Shown here: piece after piece, positions 11,380 through 21,970 of the stretch | How positions within the stretch are numbered: the first letter of the stretch is position 1 | Layout of the letters: every line of letters begins with the position of its first letter | Assembly: GCA_002104985.1 (NCBI GenBank) | Contig: MCGO01000137.1 | Location: 37,017-101,016, forward strand | Direction: 5' to 3' | Source: Rhizoclosmatium globosum | Lineage: Eukaryota; Chytridiomycota; Chytridiomycetes; Chytridiales; Chytriomycetaceae | Length of the DNA stretch: 64,000 nucleotides | Translations under genes and position numbers: made by a program | Notes under the pieces: generated by a model | What the model saw: only the letters and a program-made list of their open reading frames with translations | What the model was told of the DNA's origin: nothing | Databases searched by the model: none

Positions 11380-13970
11380 ATGGACACAGAGGTGAATGAA
11401 GACCTACCAACGCCGGAAGCACGAACACAGCGTATAAATCAGAAAAAGACACAAGACCGATTTAAGATTCCCGAAGACCTGCAGTCAAAAGCAAAGGTCG
11501 GAATCCAGGACGCTTTGAAACGGCTCAACCTCACTCAAGCTGCAAATCCAGTAGCTCCTCACGGAAACAAGCCTCTCTCTGAGAATTCGATTGCAGCGTA
11601 TCAGAAGCATATTAATTGTGAGTTCTCTTAAACACATAACTATTATCGTATTCAAATCTAACAACAATAGTAATGAACTACTTCTGCTCCCTTATTGGCG
11701 ATTATGACAGTATGCTCATGCTGTTAGAGCGGCCACCGCAACGACCACCTTCAATGAGTGCTGAAACAATATCGCTTGCCATGAAATTCAAGCGCAAGGC
11801 AGAAGGCACTCCTTTGACAAATTCTGATGATCAACCAGTAAATGATGTGAACAATCAACCAATCCTTTGTCAAGGCGGGTGGAATGATCCAAAAAACTGT
11901 AACCAGCTGCTTTCGAGTTTGGCATCAATTCACAAGGCGCGAGGAGTCGAAGAAAATGAGCCATATTGCGAACCTTGCGACGATTGCATTTTGCTTGATA
12001 AGCAAGGGAACTTTTATGGCTGTAATGCTTGCCGTGGACGGGGCTTTCCTCGATTATGGCGCCGTGGAAACCCTTGCATGAGTGCGATTGTGCAAAACAC
12101 CCTCCGCCAGAGCACAATTGATGCTGCTGGTTACAAAGCACTTGGAGACTCGCCATGGACTCCGCAAGAATTTCTGACTATCCGTCAAAATCTGATGTCG
12201 AAAGGACTTCCTGGTTTTTTGCAATATACACAAGTTCTTGTTGGATCATTCATGTTCAGCCGAGAGGACGAGGTTTCGACATTTAAGACAGACAAGATTG
12301 ACTTGGGAGGAGGAAAGTATGAGTTTAATTGTCTTAATTGGGACATCACCGTTTTCTCAGCGAGTGGTGAAATTGAGGGCCTAGGATTCACAGTATTTGG
12401 AAAGTCTGATAAAGTTCCAGTTAACTTAATTATGTGGCGACTTGACGATTGCCCAATGCTGTGTCCTGTTCGGCATCTTTTGGGTTGGATATTTCTGTCT
12501 GGAATCACAAGTGGATACCTCTTTCCAAGTGCGACTGAATTGTCTCGATTAATGGAGCTGCGAGGAAAGCCAGGAGCTGTTATGCATTGCAAGGAGGCTG
12601 TCTCATACACCACTCTCCTTCAACAAATCAAGCATATTTCAAAAGAATGTATTCCATACAGAGACGGGCCATTTGGCACTCATACAATGCGAAAGAACGG
12701 CTATTTGCTTGCGTATTGGGGTGGTGGTGAGGACTCGACAGTGTTCAAGTGTGCTCGGCACGCCAGTCCAGCAATGGGGGCGAAGTACAAGAGGGATGCT
12801 GAAAGTCTAATGGCCATTGCACAAGCTCGAAACACTGGAGATGCAGAAATGATTGCTCCCAAATGGAGATCAATTTTTGTGGAGGATATTCAACTTGCAC
12901 GCAGCGTGAATAGAAGTCACGATGTGGGAATCCCTGCGGACAAGTCCATCTACTCTGTAGCATTTAAGTTCATCACGCAAGACTGCAGAGTGGCTGTTGA
13001 TAACCCTGTCCTTACTCCTATTTATATCTCGAATGCAATCTTGTCTGCCTCTCGAACAACAAGTCTCATTGATGAACTCAACACTCTTCTTGGCCGTCTT
13101 GAGCCTGGGCTTGCAATCTCCTTCAAAAGTATTATTTCGAAGCTTGTTACTGAGGCTCGGTTTAAGAACAGTGAACATGATCAGGTTGTGATTGAATTTG
13201 CTGCAAATGAAGACGAGACAGAAGATCAGATCAATGAAACCGCGGCAGGTACATAATAATCTGACGTTTATTCAAATAATATGTCACTAAATACTTCGGC
13301 AGAGATTGTTGCAGTGTTGCAAGGACACCAACCAAACCAGCAACAACCACACCAACAACCACTGCTTCCAACATCCGTCCCCACACCAGCTAAAACAATT
13401 CTACCGAATCTAGCTTCGCAGTGCCTTGTTGCAGAATTGACGTCAGAAACTTCATCACCTTCCCAACAACATGCCACCACAACAATCCCGGAGCCTCCTT
13501 CTTCTTCAATCCAGCAAGAGCGTCTTTTGACTCCAGCTCCATCATTGACTGTTGCCGAGTCGAGCGCGGCTGTTCAAGGGGGTCCATCAATTCGACGTTT
13601 CAGCGTCATTATGCCGGCTCCACTCCAATCGATTACAACGCAAGCCGCGATTCCAACAGTAATTCAGCCGGGAAAGAAGAAGCGTGGCGGTGAGAACGAT
13701 ATGAACGGGCGGGAGGTTGTGGCGAAACTGAATGGAGCGGCAAAGGTTAGAAAGATTGTCGAACTCATGGCCAACGCACCCGCCGATGCATCAGAACTCA
13801 CCGAAGGGGCACGCTCGTTCGTTAATCAGTGCCGTCCGATTGTTGGCTGCCTCCGTCTCCACTTTCAGAACGACGTCGACGCTTTTGTCCGCAAACACGG
13901 CAGCATCGCGACATCGTCGTTTAAAGCGAAGAGATGTAAAGGTGGCGATGGTTCGACGTGCCGCGTGTAG
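11380..13970 (+). CDS. Tyrosine recombinase, Crypton-like, with Cys cluster
   Basis: Predicted site-specific recombinase using a tyrosine nucleophile. Model: join(11380..11617,11671..13248,13303..13970), 827 aa; introns of 53 and 54 nt restore frame exactly. Catalytic residues in order: Arg in MFSREDEV (about residue 277), a candidate Lys in the FGKSDK hairpin (about 324), H-x-x-R in THTMRKNG (417/420), His in CARHASP (443) and Tyr in GAKYKRD (452). The H-x-x-R to His to Tyr spacing (23 and 9) equals that of Cre. Before the catalytic core lies a YCEPCDDC plus CNAC cluster (about 179-200) that may bind zinc. The last exon is Gln/Pro/Thr-rich, then basic (GKKKRGG). No TIRs are seen, as expected for a Crypton; a domesticated host gene is the alternative. 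Confidence 0.78.
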
Positions 13971-14321
13971 TTGGATTGATACTTTCATTGTTCTACTTTT
14001 CTTTGTTTTTCTCTTTCGACTAAATACAACCATCATAAGTAAGAAGTCTTCCTTCTCGCCACCGACAACCATCTTGAATAGTCAACGAATAGCGGAATAT
14101 TGCAAGACAGAACCTTTTCATTGTAGCTAGCGACGGCAACTTACTCCCTCCCCTCCACCCACATCACCCACACATCCTTCTAAACCAACAAACGTCCTTC
14201 CCTTCCTCGCTCACCCTTCTCCTCCGATCTCGAGCCATCGCTTGAGTCCTCCTTTCACCCTCAACCACCCTCAACCACCCTGAACCAACCAATAATAGTT
14301 ATATACCTTACAATTGTCAAC
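13971..14321. other. Spacer upstream of tRNA-Arg
   Basis: About 350 bases, pyrimidine-rich (runs of CCCTCCACCC and repeated CCTCAACCA) with no convincing gene. It contains the 3' end of the recombinase gene and the upstream flank of the tRNA. Confidence 0.4.
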
Positions 14322-14393
14322 GCCCGGGTAGCGCAGCGGTAGCGCATTTGCCTTCTAAGCAAGTGGTCGTGGGTTCGATCCCCACCTTGGGTG
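14322..14393 (+). tRNA. tRNA-Arg (anticodon TCT)
   Basis: A 72-nt cloverleaf without intron. Acceptor GCCCGGG pairs with CTTGGGT (three G-U pairs), D stem GCGC/GCGC with loop AGCGGTA, anticodon stem TTTGC/GCAAG with loop CTTCTAA (anticodon TCT, reading AGA), T arm GTGGG/CCCAC with loop TTCGATC, discriminator G. A T-rich stretch (CTTTT) follows directly and would stop RNA polymerase III. Confidence 0.93.
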
Positions 14394-14451
14394 CTTTTGG
14401 CAGTGTGGTCTCAGTTGGATTAATGGTGGTTGGAGTTGGGACGAGTGTACA

Positions 14452-14917
14452 CTATGACAACCACAGTTCGTCAAAGAGCATTCCTTTCCCATACCACTCG
14501 GCAAGCAACGCAAAATCAACGAGCTGATTCATTTCAACTTTGTCGCATTTTCCTGCATATCCAAAGCCAAGAACTTGGGTGAGAAGCACCTCAGCCAGAG
14601 AGAATCAGAACAGCACTAACCACCACTGCCATATAAATAGTAGTTGGAACTTCTTTGAAAGAGCGGTATCTGATACTCGGGTCTGAGCTTCCCAGGTGTC
14701 TGTTCAAGTATCTGAGGGACAGTTTCATGTTCCCAGTCTGATTCAACATCAAAAGCCCATCCAATCTGATAACAAAAGCAAGAGTTAGACAAGTTAAACA
14801 TACATTCATATTGGGGCAAAAAGATACATTTACATTGGTGAAAAGTTTGAACATGACATTGAGAACACGAAACATGTAGTCGCCACCAAGTTCTGCTTTT
14901 GAGATGGCCTCCAGACT
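14452..14917 (-). CDS. Orphan 3' exons of an unidentified gene
   Basis: Three exons on minus join in frame: 14917..14834, 14765..14621, 14573..14452, with introns of 68 and 47 nt, ending at TAG. The product is a 116-residue C-terminal piece beginning SLEAISKAELGGDYMFRVLN and ending LAEWYGKGMLFDELWLS. Acidic, aromatic-rich and free of stops when spliced, it looks truly coding, but I do not recognise the family. Upstream of 14918 the frame cannot be extended confidently and the sequence passes into repeats. This may be the surviving end of a gene cut by a rearrangement, or part of a mobile element. Confidence 0.45.
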
Positions 14918-15726
14918 CTAAAACAATGTTGAAACTGTAGTGGGTGCTACTGGAAGTATTGTCATGTGGACTTTTTTCCCATGACTGCCAATCATAGTGA
15001 AAGCTTGGCCAATGTTGGATCGGGAAGACTGTCAGGAGTTCCTGACAAGGAGTTTGGATAATTTGCATTTCGGCAATTTCGAAGTTTGTCAGAAGGGGTA
15101 CAAGAAGCCAAACCTTTCTTATTTGAGTGTCTACTCAATTTCTTTGAGTGTCAGGACATGTTACTTGATAGCAAATTGGTTTTGCAAAAAGAAAACAGAA
15201 AGTTCCCTCAAAAAGACAACAGTAGACTGTGGAGCCAACAGGTCTCTTTGAGTCATTCCAGAGGCCACTTGTCTGTGGATCATTAGGACATGATTGATTC
15301 AAATCTGGATGCCGGCTGAGGACAACCCGTCCCTAGAACCCAAGAACCTCTTTTCACCATGGGGCTCTTTCCCAAACGGAGGGATAGTACCCTTGGGAAT
15401 TTGCCCAACCACGGCTCCATGGTCAAGGGGATAGAAGACCGGCGTGTGTGAAATCCTAACAAGCACCCCCAACCAGTGGTATGCAAGCCAGTACTACACC
15501 ACTCTCTCCAGAGTCTGGGCTAGGAGAAACCAAGGCGCCAGTCCCTAAAACGGATATACAGAGGCGACTGGTCAAGCTCCTTGGTGCTGATGAGCGAGCG
15601 ATTCAAGCTGTCCAGTTGGGAATGTGTAAAGACCAACCAACTGAGTAGCAAAAACTGCGGTCCCAGGAAAGGATATTCGGGTGGATCACAACAGACCAGA
15701 ACGAGAGCAAGGCGGAATAGAATTTC
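14918..15726. other. Unassigned region, probably repeat-derived
   Basis: About 800 bases with no supported gene. From about 15300 the sequence turns GC-richer and merges into the 172-bp tandem repeat array; short palindromic pieces such as CAGGAGTTCCTG occur at about 15034. I suspect decayed mobile-element sequence but cannot name a family. Confidence 0.35.
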
Positions 15727-16354
15727 CAGCTGTCTGACATGTCACAACCGGCAAGTGAACCGCTATGGAGCACTGCCATGGGTCCAAACGGACTTGAGAT
15801 GTGACACACCAGCCAGCCTGAACAGGAACCAAGTGGACCAGTAGCCTTAAGACACGTCGATCCAGATCAGAACCTGCTCACAAGGGGAATAGAATTCCCA
15901 GCTGTCTGACATGTCACAACCGGCAAGTGAACCGCTATGGAGCACTGCCATGGGTCCAAACGGACTTGAGATGTGACACACCAGCCAGCCTGAACAGGAA
16001 CCAAGTGGACCAGCAGCCTTAAGACGTGTCAATTCAGATCAGAACCTGCTCACAAGGGGAATAGAATTCCCAGCTGCCTGACATGTCACAACCGGCAAGT
16101 GAACCGCTATGGAGCACTGCCATGGGTCCGAACGGACTTGAGATGTGACACACCAGCCAGCCTGAACAGGAACCAAGTGGACCAGCAGCCTTAAGACATG
16201 TCAATCCAGATCAGAACCTGCTCACGAGGGGAATAGAATTCCCAGCTATCTGACATGTCACAAACTGGCAAGTGAACCGCTATGGAACACTGCCATGGGT
16301 CCGAACGGACTTGAGATGTGACACACCAGCCAGCCTGAACAGGAACCAAGTGGA
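15727..16354. repeat. 172-bp tandem repeat, about 3.7 copies
   Basis: Copies start at 15727, 15899, 16071 and 16243, each at CAGCTGTCTGACATGTC or a one-base variant, giving a strict 172-bp period. The last copy is cut off after about 112 bases. Inside each unit ACATGTCACAACCGG and GAGATGTGACACACC form partly inverted sequences. Copies differ by only a few substitutions, implying recent amplification or homogenisation. Confidence 0.9.
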
Positions 16355-16833
16355 TCACTTTTGCATTGGGGGAATCAAAGAGGGCGGAGAATTGTGAAGA
16401 GAGGAGGGGGTGAGGAGAGAGATCTGTTTGGAGAGACAGGCATTGTGGATGAACGAGGCATGGATGGCTTTACATGAATCAGTTGGATGTGGGGGACTCC
16501 TGATGACAAGGAGTATAAGTGACTGACATAGAGAAGCTGGTTGGTGGGTGTTTTTTCTTTCAGTTTTGCTGAAAAGATTTGACTTTTATCCCTGTTTGTT
16601 TGTTTGGGCAAAAAGAATTGTCACCAAAATGGCCGTGCAAAATGATTGGTGGAATTACTTGCACCCCATACATTAGTATCTCTCTGATTTCGTTAAGAGT
16701 TATTTTTTATGTGTGAAAGTGCTTCTTGTGGTTATGAATCTGATTTCAAAATGTTAAAAAAAGATACATTCGAGTTTTGGCAAATTCATCATCAAATAAT
16801 AATAAATAGAAAGAACACCACACCACACACGAA
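16355..16833. other. Intergenic, no gene seen
   Basis: About 480 bases downstream of the tandem repeat and beyond the 3' end of the DNAAF5-like gene. Only short low-complexity frames; nothing I can support. Confidence 0.4.
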
Positions 16834-19800
16834 TCAAAGCACAGCTGAAACAACAGTATCCAATTTCCCCACATTCCTAAACCGTTTCCTCGCCAAATCC
16901 AACTGCTCTACAACAACCTCTCTCGGAGCTCCTCCACGACACACTGCAACTAGTGCAGCAGAAGCAGCCTCAGCAACTTCACTATTCGCATCATCAACAT
17001 GAATCACAATCCCCTTGATCATCTCAACCCAATGCACACTGTCCAGCCGAGTCTCTACATAAACACCGTCAACCAGCATCCCGTTTTGTCCGTCTTGCTC
17101 AGCAGGGTGTTGCGTGTACCAGAATTGAATCGCGTTGGCAAGGGATACTATTCCACCACTCGCTGCGACTCGAACAGAGTCTGAAGCGTCGTCAAGACGC
17201 TTGATGAGATCTGGGTATACCGTTTTGAAGTTTTGCGCTGAAGGATCAAATTGTCAGAATAGTTAAAGAGTAATAACAGGTTCTTAAAAACGTACCAATG
17301 AAGGAAACACCAGCATCAGCACCTCCATCCAACAAAAATTTTAGTGCCTTCACAGCAGTCAGTCGCGTCTCAACTTCTTCCTCGTCTAGGCAAGCAACTG
17401 TGACTGGTAGGTACTGCCCACCTTCAGTCTCAACCAACGAATCTACCACTGCTTTTGGAACGTAACCCAAGAACTCGTTCTTCTGGGTGGTCGCGGTTGG
17501 ATCCAGTAGAGAAACGAGGATACTCATTCCAAGGCCTCGCAATAGTCCCAGCTTTCTACCAGGCTTCCAAATAGCTGATGGCATAACGATACCGTCAATA
17601 ATCTTTGCAGCATGACTGGAGAGCTCGTTTGTAGAATTTAGTGGTGATGCGGATGGCTTGATTAGGTCCAAAAAAGTTGTAAGCAGACTGAGTTTCGGAT
17701 TCAGTTATCATAAGCCTTCATAAAAATGAATACAAACCTCTGCCGAACTTCAAATTCCTTCTCTACAGAAACTCCAACAGCAAAGACATCGACTACTTCC
17801 TTCAGTTTGGCTCCAACGGCTGCACCAGCCCTTTTCAAAAACGTGTCTAAAATCCGAACTTCCAAAGTCGAAAAGCGCGTCCAAGATGCAACATTTTTTG
17901 CAATTTCATTGCTCCAGAACTTGTCAAAGTATCGTTCATAGACATTTCCACCCTCTGCCAGAGATCTCAACGCGTCTTCTGCATTCCCAACCATCTGCGT
18001 CCACCCAGCAACTTTATCACCACCCTTCACACTAACAAGCCGCATCGCAACAACAAACAACAAATACCCATCCTCTCCATCCCCATCCCCACCCACACCC
18101 CCAACCTTCTCCGCAACAACCTTCAAAACCTCCGACACTTCCACTCCAAGCACAACACTCTCCGTCAAACTAACATCCCCCGCCGCCAAAAACCTCGCAA
18201 CAACCTCCCTCTCCGTCTCTCCCACACCAACAGCCCCTTTCACCAGCCCCGCAAGAACACGCAACACACCCGTCAGATGCGTGGCACTTGAATCCGGGTT
18301 AACCCGCGCATGTCCAACCACCAACGAAACCGCAATCTTGGGGTCGACATACCTCCCAACCCCAACCACCGCAACCTTCAAACCTTTTGTGACGGAGGCA
18401 TCGTCGCCGCCGAGGACGCGGTAGAGCACGGGAAGCAGTTTATCCATGTATCCGGAAATGTTTGCTTCTGCGAGCGGGACGACGGCGCCGAGGACGCGTG
18501 CGGCTTGTGCACGTGTGTCGACGGACCAGTCGCCTAGGTCTGCGAGGATGACTTGAATTGTCTTGTCGAGGGTTTCGCGGGTGAAATGTCTGATTCCGAT
18601 GCGTGGTCTGTCTGTTTACGTAGTTTGAGGATTTTGGGGGTGAATGGTACGAATCATTGGTAAACTCACCACTCAAGAGTACACCGCCCCTTCCTACATC
18701 CACGTCAATCTCGTTCTTGACACGGTCTTCCCATTCGACTTCGTATAAGGCACCGACTTGGTCGAGTGCAGAGATACACTTTTTGCGGACGGATGGGTCT
18801 TCATCGACTGTGCCTGCCAAAAGAATCCAGTATACTTTGTGGCCGAGAGACCATCTGTCTGGATGTTTTAAAAGGATGGAAAGTGCGAGGTGGAGGTAGA
18901 GTGATTCACGGACGGATGGAGTCTTGTCGAGTGTGAGTGCTCTAAGGTCTTCTGATTAGTATGGATATTCAGCGTGCTGCACTTGTACTCTCATAATTGG
19001 CTCGTGATGCTACAAACGCGTATTCTTTCGACTGGTTTTCACTTCGCTCACTCAATTCGTTCATTCGCGTATCCACCCGCTCTGACATTCAATCACTCAT
19101 TCCTCGCTCTCACCCGTTCCCCCCTTTTAACTATTCTCTCCTTCCCGCATTCGGCACTATCTTCTCATACACGCGTACCTCAAGAGCTCCTTAACTTCAT
19201 CCAGAGCCTGCGCCTCGACCAGACAAAGCGCAGCAAGGGCCTTCAGCGCATGGGCCCTGACATCCTTGTGCCTGTGCGTCAAACAGCCGCCGAGCTCCTT
19301 CACGAACGCCACGATGCTTGGCTGCACTTCGCGCGGACAGAACTCGCACAGCGCCACCACGGCCAAACAACTCTCCTTTTTCACGTCGGGAAACGGGTCG
19401 TTGAGCGTGCGTCCGAGAATGCGGAGCGACTCGTCGACGCCGGGCCCAAACACTTGTTTCGTGGCGAGGATGAGCGCGCGGAGGAGGGCAACGAGGTGGT
19501 GCCGCACTTCCTCGGACGGCTCTTGGAGGTCGGCCGGTGAAAGCCGCGACGAGAGTGTCGGAAGCAGCGAAGGGAGTACCGGCACTATGTCAGACGACCC
19601 TTCAACAAACCTGTTTCAAAATAAAGTTTTAAAGCATTTCCAATTAAAGGTGAAACAAACCATTTGATTTGGATCGCAGCCAGTTCACGCACCTTTTCAA
19701 TTGGGTCACTCAGCGAAACAAAGAGAAAGGGCCCGATTTGCTCAAACAGTTTCGATGTTTGACGCGCGTTCAAATGCGCTGATTTGCTTTGTTTTGCGAT

Positions 19801-20067
19801 GGATTCAGCGGCTCTTTTCTTTGCCAGTCGATCGGATTGAGACGATGTTAGGACATTGGCATCTCGTTGGAGGCTCTGTTTGGAGGTGGTTTGGTTAAGC
19901 TGAGTGGTGCCTAGTGGTTGTGGCAGTGGTGGCTTGCCTGTATCACAGCATCCGTAGCGAGTATCTCGTCGGCTGTCAAAGGTGGAACTGTTGACATCAT
20001 TTGTTGAGTTTGTCAGAAGAGAAAAGAAGGAAGGTAAAACGAGACAAAGAAGAAAGAGAGAAGACAT
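16834..20067 (-). CDS. DNAAF5/HEATR2-like axonemal dynein assembly factor
   Basis: HEAT-repeat protein expected in the cytoplasm, helping preassemble axonemal dynein arms. Exons on minus: 20067(?)..19661, 19610..19179, 18941..18670, 18611..17738, 17687..17296, 17237..16834; every junction is GT..AG and in phase. The whole product is built of amphipathic helix pairs. Family-like stretches include LFEQIGPFLFVSLSDPIEKV near the N-terminus, NDPFPDVKKESC and HRHKDVRAHALKALAAL in the middle, DEDPSVRKKCISALDQVG, and a C-terminal HEAT repeat. Intron 2 (237 nt) is long for this window. The start is uncertain: 20067 is the first in-frame ATG, but residues before about 19900 do not look like the family, so a short upstream exon may supply the true start. 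Divergent from the GT32 gene. Confidence 0.75.
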
Positions 20068-20164
20068 AAACTCAATAATTAATGTAATCAAATTGTTCCT
20101 TCGTTTCACTCAATTCCTTAATGTTCTCTTTTTTCAAACCTTGTTTAATTTATTTGCCTCAAAC

Positions 20165-21834
20165 ATGAAACTCACGCCTCGAAACCCCCTCCGCCAATAC
20201 CCTCTTGCATGCATCGCAATCATAGCAATCATCCTCCTCTCTCTATGTAAGACCTTTGAAACCGTTACTACCGCATCAAACTCATACTCACACCCTTCCC
20301 ACAAAAGACCAATTTACCTTCCTGATATCAACATCACCCAAACAACAACCCTCGCATCCCTCAAAACGAGATCCATCAGAAGACTCAATACACATTGAAA
20401 ACTTCAAGCCAGGAAACAGACGCATCCCCAAACTCATTCATCAGTCTTGGAAGACAAAAGATGTGCCCTCAGTATGTCTTACTCTATCTTTGGAAACCCC
20501 TTTCTTTCTGGGTGACTCAAATCGGCATTATGCTCATGCACATCTCTGTTTTTTGATTATCCACTAGAAATACCTCAATTGGACGCTTTCTTGGCAGACT
20601 CTGAATCCAGAGTATGAGTATCGATTGTGGACGGATCAAGAGAACAGGGATCTTGTTCGCTTACATTGTTAGTATACTGTTCTGCAGAGTGAAGGAAATA
20701 TCTGAGTGATTGAGCGAAGCTATGATTGTCTAGGAATGAGACTGTTGAGAGAAAGGGGAAGAGTATGTGGAACTCAGTCCTGACGTGTGACTGTAACAAA
20801 CAACCTTTTCCGCGAAACGAGTTCGTTTTGAGAATGATCTCGAACAATCAGACGCTTTCTTAAGAGGCATTGAATTCGGAGTCTGAATATCAACGCTGGA
20901 CGAATCAGAAACCTGTATCTCGTGTGGATTCGTTGTGATTCACGAACTATTGGATGAACTGAATAGGCTTTGGGTGGTGATTTAGAGATATGTTTTCCTT
21001 AAGCTTGTACTAGCATTGAGCGGCTGAGCGAAGGAAAGGAAGTTGAGGATAGTTCGAACGTCACAATAGCGATATCAAGGAATCGAGATTGGAGGGTGAA
21101 TTTTGCCAGAAAAGTCCCGAAATGGAGTGCCTCTTGGATTTAAGAACTGATGAATTTTCATAGATCCATGGTTTCTCGAAACATTCGACGCATTCCCAGA
21201 CCCAATCATGCGAGCTGATGCATCCCGCGTATTTTACATGCACAAATATGGCGGAGTCTATGCAGACCTTGACTTTGAATGCCTTAAACCTCTTGGTACA
21301 TTTTCCCACTTCTATTCCCCCCGCGTCTCCTCCTCTAAAAATACTGTAAACAGACCCTCTTCTCGCATCTCACCATTCAGTCCTCGGCTCCATGTCCGTC
21401 GGCCTGAACGTATTCCTGCATGCCCACTCGATTCCCAACGCATGGATGTCCTCGAAACCGGGACACCCGCTGTGGATGTCGTGTGCAAAGAGAATGATGC
21501 AGAACTCGAAAGGTTCTGTGGAACAAATTACGGGTCCGGCGATGTTGTATCGATGTGTGAAGGAATATAGCAAGTCGAAAGCGAGTCGGTTGGAGCCTGT
21601 TTACGTTGCGCCACCAGGTAAGGGCGAATAATGATGACTCGAAACTGACCACTCAAATCAGAATATATATTTCCGTTCTCCTGGACTCAGATGCAGACGA
21701 GGGAGCTTCTGGAGGCGTGTTATGCCATGAGATCACATGCGTTGAATACGACAAAGTGTTTGGACTATGTGGATCCAGAGAGGAAGGCATTTGCAATCAC
21801 ATATTGGGGGCATTCTTGGGCACCTGCATATTGA
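20165..21834 (+). CDS. GT32-family glycosyltransferase (OCH1-like fold)
   Basis: Type II membrane glycosyltransferase of the DXD sugar-binding family, expected in the Golgi, transferring a hexose from a nucleotide sugar. Six exons: 20165..20246, 20308..20471, 20568..20667, 21164..21295, 21354..21617, 21662..21834, 304 aa, all in phase. A signal anchor (ACIAIIAIILLSL) lies at the N-terminus. Then come RRIPKLIHQSWKT, the acceptor/donor region SRVFYMHKYGGVYADLDFEC with the DLD (DXD) motif, PNAWMSSKPGHPLW, ITGPAML and the C-terminal ITYWGHSW, all in family order. Intron 3 (20668-21163, 496 nt) is far larger than the others and contains a decayed copy of exon 3 sequence. Mannosyltransferase activity is likely but not shown. 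Confidence 0.88.
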
Positions 21835-21970
21835 ACAAAAAAGGGAACTCCAACGCTATGTATATTTGCTACAAATACTCCATACAGTAATACGATAAAG
21901 AAACCATCAGAAAAGATGCATTCTATTTTTATTTTTGTCGGTGTAACACAATTATCCAAAAATCAATCCA

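Noticed and set aside
15727..16354. CRISPR-like array
   Set aside because: The repeat is one contiguous 172-bp unit with no short repeat/variable spacer structure, and the genome is eukaryotic.
16999..17184. Small plus-strand gene opposite the DNAAF5-like terminal exon
   Set aside because: It is fully overlapped by a conserved-looking exon on minus and has no independent support.
19974..20036. Start of the DNAAF5-like gene at MSTVPPLTADEILATDAV (minus)
   Set aside because: It looks like a natural N-terminus but lies in another frame, and no GT..AG intron joins it in phase to the HEAT-repeat exon.
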